From Planctomycetales bacterium (lineage in GTDB: Bacteria; Planctomycetota; Planctomycetia; Pirellulales; Thermoguttaceae), in assembly GCA_007127495.1 (NCBI GenBank), contig SKZG01000004.1, positions 1 to 5,918 of the forward strand: a stretch of 5,918 bases of DNA, read 5' to 3'. Under the pieces are notes generated by a model. It did not search any database, had not been told where the DNA came from, and saw only the letters and a list, made by a program, of their open reading frames with translations. Position 1 is the first letter of the stretch, and the number at the start of each line of letters is the position of its first letter. Below, one piece after another: positions 1 through 4,917 of the stretch. The translations under genes and the position numbers were made by a program.

Positions 1-215
1 GGCGCGGCGAACGGCGGATCGTGTAACGCTTTCCGGGACGCCGACCACGGTTCGGTCGCCGCGCGAGCGGTGTATTCCGGCGAGGTCGAGTCCCAGGAGT
101 CGCCCAGCGCAAGCTCACCCAGCGCAAGCAGAGCAATGAAAAGCCCGCAGGCCATAGCGCCGAAGCCAGATTTCGGTTTTTCGGCTCTTCCGTTTGTAGG
201 TGCAGGCCGCTTCAT
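1..215 (-). CDS. Exported protein of unknown function, N-terminal part only (runs off left edge)
   Basis: A minus-strand reading frame is open from an ATG at 215-213 to the window edge, giving 71 visible residues. The first 20 are hydrophilic with net positive charge (begins MKRPAP), then a hydrophobic stretch around residues 24-38 (GLFIALLALGELALG) is followed by a polar segment starting DSWDS. This is the pattern of a signal peptide or N-terminal anchor, so the product is probably exported. A second in-frame ATG lies at 155-153, but starting there would remove all positive charge before the hydrophobic core, so 215 is preferred. Neither start has a clear Shine-Dalgarno sequence. A 15-bp tandem duplication lies inside the hydrophobic core. 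The 5' codons overlap one arm of a large inverted repeat. The visible part is too short to assign a family. It is transcribed divergently from uxaC. Confidence 0.5.
   Translation of the reverse strand, partial: MKRPAPTNGRAEKPKSGFGAMACGLFIALLALGELALGDSWDSTSPEYTARAATEPWSASRKALHDPPFAA
103..128 (-). repeat. Short tandem duplication inside the signal-peptide coding region
   Basis: The 11-mer CCCAGCGCAAG occurs on the plus strand at 103-113 and again at 118-128, a 15-bp period. On the minus strand it encodes two consecutive five-residue units, LALGE and LALGD, in the hydrophobic core of the exported protein. The duplication keeps the reading frame, which supports this frame being coding. Confidence 0.7.
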
Positions 216-283
216 TGTAGTAGGCACACGCCGTGTGCCGTCCCTCAAACTAAGGCTGCCAGCACCTAGAAACGGAAGAGCCG
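182..283. repeat. 102-bp unit with 22-bp near-perfect inverted repeats
   Basis: The arms at 182-203 and 262-283 are reverse complements at 21 of 22 positions; the one mismatch is g196 against g269. They bound a 58-bp centre that holds its own hairpin (223-239). GTTTTT lies immediately outside both ends (176-181 and 284-289), like a short target-site duplication, although a T-run is weak evidence. Also, CGGTTTTTCGGCTC at 174-187 recurs with one change at 282-295. The unit could be a miniature inverted-repeat element, an extended palindromic intergenic repeat, or a strong RNA hairpin followed by T6 (285-290) on the plus strand. It overlaps the start of the leftward gene. Confidence 0.75.
223..239. 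repeat. 17-bp hairpin nested in the larger inverted repeat
   Basis: GGCACACG (223-230) and CGTGTGCC (232-239) are perfect reverse complements around c231. If the leftward gene starts at 215, this hairpin ends 7 nt before its start codon on the mRNA, where it could influence ribosome access. It may instead simply be the core of the surrounding repeat unit. Confidence 0.7.
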
Positions 284-434
284 GTTTTTTGGCTCGATTC
301 GTTCCAGGCAGCGTCCCTCTATCTCCCGGCGACGTCTCGGCGGGCATGGATTCCGCGTCACGCCGTTCCGTGATGGGAGAGAACCATTTCGACACTTCCG
401 TCCCCCCCTTTGGCAGATCCGACCTTTAGGCGAT

Positions 435-450
435 GGGGGCGATCGCCCCC
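435..450. repeat. 16-bp perfect GC-rich palindrome
   Basis: GGGGGCGATCGCCCCC is a perfect 16-bp palindrome. As RNA it could form a 6-bp stem with a GATC loop. No T-tract follows directly on either strand, so it is not a typical intrinsic terminator. It may be part of a dispersed repeat or a protein binding site; its role is unknown. Confidence 0.6.
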
Positions 451-551
451 TAGAAAAATGCATTGTCGCGTACCCGGCTGCCTTGGCATCATCGGGGTTT
501 ATCTAAGCGCAACATGAGTTACCACAGGAAGATGCGCCAAACTTCACCCAG

Positions 552-568
552 GTGGCAAACTTTGCCAC
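552..568. promoter_or_regulatory. 17-bp odd palindrome, possible operator
   Basis: GTGGCAAACTTTGCCAC is two perfect 8-bp half sites around a central C. Its centre (560) lies about 81 bp upstream of the predicted start of transcription at about 641, a position more typical of an activator or upstream site than a promoter-blocking repressor. The word CAAACTT at its centre (556-562) also occurs at 538-544, an 18-bp spacing, so there may be a second degenerate site. It could instead be a dispersed palindromic repeat. Confidence 0.45.
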
Positions 569-605
569 GCTTGCCTGAGTTCGCCCGAAGGCTTACGGCA
601 GGGAC

Positions 606-634
606 TTGGACGCCGGACTCAAAGCTGGTATGAT
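606..634 (+). promoter_or_regulatory. Predicted sigma-70-type promoter of the uxaC operon
   Basis: The -35-like element TTGGAC (606-611, matching TTGACA at three positions) is followed after exactly 17 bp by TATGAT (629-634, five of six to TATAAT). A TG one base before the -10 (626-627) makes an extended -10 element, which can offset a weak -35. Transcription would start near 641, leaving a leader of about 222 nt before uxaC. The -10 is AT-rich in an otherwise GC-rich region, which adds some support. Confidence 0.55.
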
Positions 635-640
635 CAAATA

Positions 641-837
641 CTGTGGGTGCGAGTTCCTGTCGACGGTATCGTGTCGGGAAAGCGGCCGCCGGACGCGCGT
701 GGAACTCCGCATCGTGAGATTCCATGGGTCTATATTGGAGGACGGTGGACCTTTCCGAGGACCAACCGTTGCGAGGCACGGCCTCTTCTCTGTTCCGGCC
801 CCGCCGTTTCGCACTCGTTGCGGGCGGCGGGGTTTTT
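641..837 (+). ncRNA. Structured leader RNA upstream of uxaC (riboswitch- or attenuator-like)
   Basis: Between the predicted transcription start and the uxaC ribosome binding site the RNA can fold into a series of stems. P1 pairs 648-657 with 701-711 (10 bp, one bulged C). Inside it is a small hairpin, 661-664 with 673-676. A second hairpin pairs 742-748 with 762-769 (seven pairs, one bulged A), extended by CCT/AGG (750-752/758-760). A third is GAGGC-ACG-GCCTC (773-785). The series ends in the terminator at 799-837. This layout, a folded domain then a terminator just before the ribosome binding site, matches transcription-attenuation leaders. Alternatively, promoter and terminator bound a free RNA of about 197 nt. 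I recognise no known riboswitch, 6S or SRP RNA consensus. Confidence 0.4.
799..837 (+). terminator. Intrinsic terminator in the uxaC leader
   Basis: CCCCGCCG (799-806) pairs perfectly with CGGCGGGG (825-832), and five T follow at once (833-837). Within the 18-nt loop, CGCA (810-813) can pair with TGCG (819-822). The stem is all G-C. It ends only 9 nt before the uxaC Shine-Dalgarno sequence, so it would stop transcripts from the promoter at 606-634 before they reach the gene unless it is disrupted. Confidence 0.75.
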
Positions 838-846
838 GTCAACGCC

Positions 847-853
847 AAGGAGG
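847..853 (+). promoter_or_regulatory. Ribosome binding site that decides the uxaC start
   Basis: AAGGAGG is a near-consensus Shine-Dalgarno sequence. The ATG at 854 abuts it and the GTG at 857 is only 3 nt away, both too close. The GTG at 863 sits 9 nt downstream, a normal distance, and gives a protein with the usual UxaC N-terminus and length. Confidence 0.8.
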
Positions 854-862
854 ATGGTGATC

Positions 863-2281
863 GTGAACGACGTTTTCTTGAAAGATGACTTTCTACTGCA
901 GAATGACCGCGCCGCGGCCCTGTACCACGAACAGGCTCGCGATTTGCCCATCATCGACTATCACTGCCACCTGCCTCCGCAGCAGATTGCCGCCGACCAC
1001 CGGTTTGAAAATCTGTCGGAAATCTGGCTGCACGGCGATCATTACAAGTGGCGCGCGATGCGGGCGGCGGGCGTGCCGGAACGGTGCATCACGGGCGACG
1101 CTTCCGACCGTGAGAAGTTCGATCGCTGGGCATGGACGGTGCCGCAAACGCTCCGCAATCCGCTGTACCATTGGACCCACCTGGAGCTGAAACGCCCGTT
1201 CGGTATCAGCGACCGGTTGCTCTCGCCGGAAACGGCGCAGGGTATTTGGGACGAGTGCAACGCGAAGCTGGCCCAACCGGAGTTCTCCTGCCGGGGTATC
1301 ATGCAGCAGATGAACGTCGAATTGGTTTGCACGACCGACGACCCGACCGATAGCCTGGACCATCACGCGCTGATCGCGGCCGATACGTCGTTTCCGATCC
1401 GCGTGCTGCCGACCTTCCGCCCCGACCGTGGCATGGCCGTGGCTGACGCCGAAGCGTTCAACGCCTGGGTCGACAAACTGTCCGAAGTCAGCCACGTGGA
1501 AGTGAAGGACGATTACGAGGCGTACCTCGAGGCGCTGCGCCAGCGCCACGAATTCTTCCACGCGATGGGCTGCCGGATTTCCGATCACGGCCTCGAAACG
1601 GTCGTGGCCGATCCCTACACCTCGTCGGAGGTGAGCACGGTGTTCCGCCGCGTGCGGCGCGGGAAGGAACTGCAGGAGCAGGAAATCCGCCAGTTCCATT
1701 CCGCCATGCTCTACGAATTCGCTTTGATGGACCACGAGAAAGGATGGACCCAGCAGTTGCACCTCGGCGCGCTGCGGAACAACAACGCGCGCATGTTCGA
1801 AAAGCTCGGGCCCGACACCGGATTCGACTCGATGGGCGACTTCGAGATCGCCCGACCGCTCAGCCAATTCCTCGACCGGCTGGAGCAGGAAGAAAAGCTA
1901 GCGAAAACCATCGTGTACAACCTCAACCCACGCGACAATGAATTGATCGCCGGCATGTTGGGCAACTTCCAGGACGGTTCCGTTCCGGGGAAGATGCAGT
2001 TCGGCAGCGGCTGGTGGTTCCAGGATCAGAAGCAGGGCATGGAGGCGCAAATCGACGCGCTGTCGAATATCGGGCTCCTGAGCCGATTCGTCGGCATGCT
2101 GACCGATAGCCGTTCGTTCCTTTCCTACACGCGACATGAGTATTTCCGCCGGATTCTTTGCAACCTCCTGGGCGCCGAGATGCAGCAGGGCCTGATCCCC
2201 GACGACCCGGACCTGGTCGGTCGCATGGTCCGCGATATTTGCTACAACAACGCAAAAACCTATTTTGGCTTTCCGTCGTAG
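863..2281 (+). CDS. uxaC: Glucuronate isomerase (uronate isomerase)
   Basis: UxaC interconverts D-glucuronate and D-fructuronate, and D-galacturonate and D-tagaturonate, the first cytoplasmic step of hexuronate breakdown. It belongs to the amidohydrolase superfamily. From GTG 863 the protein has 472 residues, close to the 470 of the E. coli enzyme, and closely resembles it along its length as I recall that sequence. Landmarks are IIDYHCHLPPQQIA with the metal-binding H34 and H36, DHYKWRAMR, RGIMQQMNVE, SDHGLE (D241, H242), H300-LGALRNNN, NPRDNE (355-360), GSGWWF (381-386), and MLTDSRSFLSYTRHEYFRR with D415 and R417. The frame is open upstream to 647, but that extension is arginine- and proline-rich and lies over the structured leader, so it is not translated in this model. 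No other uronate gene is visible; the next gene begins 37 nt downstream. Expression may be controlled by the terminator in the leader. Confidence 0.97.
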   Translation: MNDVFLKDDFLLQNDRAAALYHEQARDLPIIDYHCHLPPQQIAADHRFENLSEIWLHGDHYKWRAMRAAGVPERCITGDASDREKFDRWAWTVPQTLRNPLYHWTHLELKRPFGISDRLLSPETAQGIWDECNAKLAQPEFSCRGIMQQMNVELVCTTDDPTDSLDHHALIAADTSFPIRVLPTFRPDRGMAVADAEAFNAWVDKLSEVSHVEVKDDYEAYLEALRQRHEFFHAMGCRISDHGLETVVADPYTSSEVSTVFRRVRRGKELQEQEIRQFHSAMLYEFALMDHEKGWTQQLHLGALRNNNARMFEKLGPDTGFDSMGDFEIARPLSQFLDRLEQEEKLAKTIVYNLNPRDNELIAGMLGNFQDGSVPGKMQFGSGWWFQDQKQGMEAQIDALSNIGLLSRFVGMLTDSRSFLSYTRHEYFRRILCNLLGAEMQQGLIPDDPDLVGRMVRDICYNNAKTYFGFPS

Positions 2282-2304
2282 GGACACTCTTTCGCGACGG
2301 ACTC

Positions 2305-2310
2305 GGAGAG
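2305..2310 (+). promoter_or_regulatory. Ribosome binding site for the MazG-like gene
   Basis: GGAGAG lies 8 nt before an in-frame GTG at 2319 in the short gap after uxaC. This favours GTG 2319 over the ATG at 2265, which lies inside uxaC, and over the ATG at 2385, which directly precedes the conserved domain but has no such sequence at proper distance. Confidence 0.55.
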
Positions 2311-2318
2311 AGAACGCT

Positions 2319-2684
2319 GTGGGGAACATTCCTCCGTCGAACACCACGAATCAGCCGGCTTCGGGGGCGGCGTCGCAGCCGCCGATGACGCTGGCGGATT
2401 TCCAGACGCTCATCCGCCGGATGTATATGGAAAAGGACGTCGCCCGCGGCGTCGACGGCACCTTCATGTGGCTGATCGAAGAGGTGGGCGAACTGGCGGC
2501 CGCCTTGCGGGAAGGCACGCGCGAACAGCAGGCTGCGGAATTCGCCGACGTGCTGGCCTGGCTCGTCACCATTGCCAATGTGGCCGGTGTTGATCTCAAC
2601 GCCGCCGTGGCCGCGAAATACGGAGGCGGCTGCCCGGGCTGCGGCCGCTTCGCCTGCGAATGTTCCGATGCGGGGAAGCCATGA
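2319..2684 (+). CDS. MazG-like nucleotide pyrophosphohydrolase domain protein with Cys4 tail
   Basis: Proteins of the all-alpha MazG fold usually hydrolyse nucleoside triphosphates to monophosphate and pyrophosphate, often to remove abnormal nucleotides. From GTG 2319 the product has 121 residues. Residues 1-22 are a low-complexity lead (Pro, Ser, Asn, Thr), and the domain starts at M23 (MTLADFQTLI). The magnesium-binding pattern is present as E54-E55-xx-E58 and E74-xx-D77. The C-terminus adds C105-P-G-C108-x4-C113-E-C115, which looks like a small zinc-binding site and is not part of the minimal MazG domain. The single-domain length fits MazG-like proteins, not the two-domain E. coli MazG of about 263 residues. 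It starts 37 nt after uxaC, and its TGA overlaps the ATG of the next gene, implying coupled translation. Its substrate cannot be told from sequence; the ATG at 2385 (99 residues) is the alternative start. Confidence 0.85.
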   Translation: MGNIPPSNTTNQPASGAASQPPMTLADFQTLIRRMYMEKDVARGVDGTFMWLIEEVGELAAALREGTREQQAAEFADVLAWLVTIANVAGVDLNAAVAAKYGGGCPGCGRFACECSDAGKP

Positions 2685-4897
2685 CACGCGCCCCTGCCTG
2701 CATGCTGGTTCTTGCCTGCCTGCTGGTTTTTGCGCTGCCGGCCGCCGCGGCGCGCGCGGGGGCTGAAACGGCCGAGTTCGTCGGCCTTCGCGTTGGGTTC
2801 GACGACCATTACAAGGCCGGCGTGTGGACGCCCGTCGAGGTCGCGCTGCGTGGCGGCGCCCAGCGGCAAGAGGGCCGCATCCGCCTGACCGTGCCCGACG
2901 GCGACGGGGTGCCCAGCAGCGTGATCTGCCCGCCGGAGGAGCCATGCGTTGTGATGCCGGGCCACACGACCACGCGGCGGCTTTTCGTCCGGTTCGGCCG
3001 GGTCCGCAGTACGCTGACGGCCGAGTGGATCGTCGAGGGCCGTATTGCCGCCCGTCGGGAGTTCGACGCGAGCGAGGAGCCGGGCCCGGCCCGGTTCCCG
3101 CCGGCCATGCCCGCCTCGCAGCCGTTGATCGTGTCGGTTGGCGAAAGCGGGTTGGGCGTCGAGGACGCTGCCAGGTTGAGGCGGGCCGGTCCGAGGCAGG
3201 CAGGAGCCGTCGCGCGGTTGGCCGACGCCGGCCCGTTGCCGCAGCGTTGGTTCGGCTATGAGGGCGTGGCGGCCGTGGTCCTTTCCACAAGCCGTCCGGA
3301 GACGTTCCAGGACCTGGATCCGACCGGTGCCCGGCTCGAAGCGCTCGACCGGTGGGTCCGGCTTGGGGGACGTTTGGTTTTGTGCGTGGGCCGTGCCGGC
3401 GATGAGGTGCTCGGGCCCGGCGCGCCGCTTGCCCGCTTCGCCCCGGGCGCACTGGCGGAAATGGTTCCGTTGCGGCGTCTCGGAGCCTTGGAAATCTACG
3501 CCGGCGGCACCGTGCCCCTCCCCGACCCACGTCCTGAAGAGCCGCTTCGGGTTCCCAGGCTGGAAGACGTGCGGGGAGTGGTCGAAGCGCGCGAGGCCGA
3601 TTTGCCGCTTGTGGTGCGCTCGGCGCGCGGCTTCGGCCAGGTCCTGTTCCTGGCCGCTGATTTGGACCAGCCGCCGCTCAGCCAGTGGCCCGACCGGCAC
3701 CTGCTGTTGGCAAAGTTGCTCGACCTGCCGGCAAGCCCGCCCGACGAAACCCAGCACGACTTCGCCGTGCTGCATTACGCGTACGACGACGTCAGCGGTC
3801 AATTGCGCAGCGCGCTGGATCATTTTCACGGCGTGCGCCTGGTGCCGTTCGGACTGGTTGCCGCGGCGATTGTGGTGTACATCCTGCTGATCGGCCCTGG
3901 CGACTACTTCCTTTTGAAGCGGGTGCTCCGCCGCATGGAGCTGACCTGGATCACCTTTCCCGCCACCGTGTTGATCGTGTGCCTGGCCGCCTACGCCGCC
4001 GCCTACTGGCTGAAGGGCGATACGCTTCGGATGAACCAGGCCGACGTCGTCGACGTCGACGTGGCGACGGGGCACGTGCGGGGAACCGCGTGGTTCAACC
4101 TGTTCAGTCCGCGCATCGACTCCTTCGACCTGGCCTTGACCCCGCAGCCGCCGTTCGGCGTCGAAGGCCCGGAAACCGTGTTGGCGTGGCAGGGCCTACC
4201 CGGCCGAGCCCTGGGCGGCATGAGCCCGCATGCACAGGGACCCCCTTTATGGACCGACGCCTACCGGTTCACCCCCGACCTGAACGCCATGCGCGAGACG
4301 CCCATCCAGGCGTGGTCGACGAAGAGCTTCACCGCGCGCTGGCACGCGACCGCTCCGAAAACCCTGGCTGCCGAGCTGGCCGCGGTCGACGGCGCCGCAG
4401 TGGGCACCGTCCGGAATCTGCTCGACGTGGCGCTGACCGACTGCATGCTGGCCTACGGGACCTGGGCCTACCGGTTGGGCGATCTGGCCCCGGGCCAAGC
4501 CGTCGCGCTCACTGCCGACGCCCCGCGCAGCGAGTTGCGCACCTCGCTCACCGGACGGCGCTACGTGCAAGACGAAAGGGCCGTGCGGCAGGTTACGGCG
4601 CCCTACGACCGCGGCAGCGTCGACCTGGAATACATCCTCGGCACGATGCTGTTTTATGAAGCCGCCGGCGGATCGCGCTATACCGGCCTGGCGAACGCCT
4701 ACCAGCCGTTCGTCGACATGAGCGACCTGCTGAAGACCGATCGGGCGATCCTGGTCGCTCGCGTCGAGCGGGAGGGCGAGCCCCACCGCGCGTCGGCCGT
4801 CGTTCGCGGCGGCGAACCCATTGCCGGCTCCGACGACCGCATCGTGAGCCTGTACCGGTTCGTGCTGCCCATCGAAGGTCCAGGAATGCAACCGTAA
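2681..4897 (+). CDS. Large secreted/membrane protein, probable partner of the adjacent ABC ATPase
   Basis: From ATG 2681, which overlaps the upstream TGA as ATGA, the product has 738 residues. GGGGAAG at 2672-2678 may serve as ribosome binding site. Residues 1-28 form a signal peptide (R3, hydrophobic 8-19, Ala-rich cleavage region 20-28). A probable beta-rich extracytoplasmic domain follows (VGLRVGFDDHYKAGVWTPVEV), then an alpha/beta segment ending in WVRLGGRLVLCVG (225-237), a pattern of class I glutamine-amidotransferase-like folds; I see no catalytic triad. Two membrane segments lie near 387-408 and 424-446, separated by a loop with KRVLRR, which the positive-inside rule puts in the cytoplasm. 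This leaves residues 447-738 outside. The IGPGDYFLLKR motif at the first segment is, as I recall, typical of uncharacterised membrane proteins encoded beside ABC-2 transporters. The ATPase gene starts 20 nt downstream. The biochemical role is unknown; it lacks the multi-helix pattern of a permease. Confidence 0.85.
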   Translation: MTRAPACMLVLACLLVFALPAAAARAGAETAEFVGLRVGFDDHYKAGVWTPVEVALRGGAQRQEGRIRLTVPDGDGVPSSVICPPEEPCVVMPGHTTTRRLFVRFGRVRSTLTAEWIVEGRIAARREFDASEEPGPARFPPAMPASQPLIVSVGESGLGVEDAARLRRAGPRQAGAVARLADAGPLPQRWFGYEGVAAVVLSTSRPETFQDLDPTGARLEALDRWVRLGGRLVLCVGRAGDEVLGPGAPLARFAPGALAEMVPLRRLGALEIYAGGTVPLPDPRPEEPLRVPRLEDVRGVVEAREADLPLVVRSARGFGQVLFLAADLDQPPLSQWPDRHLLLAKLLDLPASPPDETQHDFAVLHYAYDDVSGQLRSALDHFHGVRLVPFGLVAAAIVVYILLIGPGDYFLLKRVLRRMELTWITFPATVLIVCLAAYAAAYWLKGDTLRMNQADVVDVDVATGHVRGTAWFNLFSPRIDSFDLALTPQPPFGVEGPETVLAWQGLPGRALGGMSPHAQGPPLWTDAYRFTPDLNAMRETPIQAWSTKSFTARWHATAPKTLAAELAAVDGAAVGTVRNLLDVALTDCMLAYGTWAYRLGDLAPGQAVALTADAPRSELRTSLTGRRYVQDERAVRQVTAPYDRGSVDLEYILGTMLFYEAAGGSRYTGLANAYQPFVDMSDLLKTDRAILVARVEREGEPHRASAVVRGGEPIAGSDDRIVSLYRFVLPIEGPGMQP

Positions 4898-4917
4898 CCG
4901 TTCACCGGCGTGTTGAC

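Larger units (their letters stand above)
216..862. other. Divergent intergenic region, no convincing protein gene
   Basis: This 647-bp region separates the leftward exported-protein gene from uxaC. From left to right it holds most of the 182-283 inverted-repeat unit, a run of seven C at 402-408, a 16-bp palindrome (435-450), a 17-bp palindrome (552-568), a sigma-70-type promoter (606-634), a structured leader (about 641-837) with terminator, and the uxaC ribosome binding site. Open frames here have arginine- and proline-rich compositions with no recognisable domain and were not accepted. Between 296 and 434 I see no feature other than the C-run. Confidence 0.7.

Noticed and set aside
70..429. 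Plus-strand 119-codon open frame
   Set aside because: It runs opposite the exported-protein gene and across the inverted repeat, is low in complexity (Ser, Pro, Arg) and shows no domain.
266..463. Minus-strand 65-codon open frame
   Set aside because: Arg-rich composition, no ribosome binding site and overlap with the inverted-repeat arm; typical of chance frames in GC-rich DNA.
606..860. Plus-strand 84-codon open frame over the leader
   Set aside because: Its start codon lies in the predicted promoter itself, it has no ribosome binding site and its composition is unlike that of the real genes.
647..862. 72-codon N-terminal extension of uxaC
   Set aside because: It is in frame but Arg/Pro-rich, unlike any UxaC, spans the structured leader and terminator, and the strong ribosome binding site at 847-853 points to GTG 863.
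893..1867. Minus-strand 324-codon frame opposite uxaC
   Set aside because: It is an antisense shadow of a gene whose product is unmistakable; long antisense frames are expected at high GC.
2265..2318. Longer start of the MazG-like gene at ATG 2265
   Set aside because: It would overlap the end of uxaC by 17 nt and add an Arg-rich stretch; GTG 2319 has a better placed ribosome binding site.
2711..2719. Lipoprotein signal at Cys13 of the membrane protein
   Set aside because: The residues before it (V-L-A-C) fit the lipobox poorly and the Cys lies inside the hydrophobic core, not after it.
1923..4075. Two minus-strand frames of 535 and 574 codons
   Set aside because: They overlap each other and lie antisense to intact genes with clear motifs; their products are Arg/Gly/Pro/His-rich and domainless.
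4041..4076. Repeated GACGTC words
   Set aside because: They encode the run DVVDVDVATG in a conserved frame and are explained by GC-rich codon choice.
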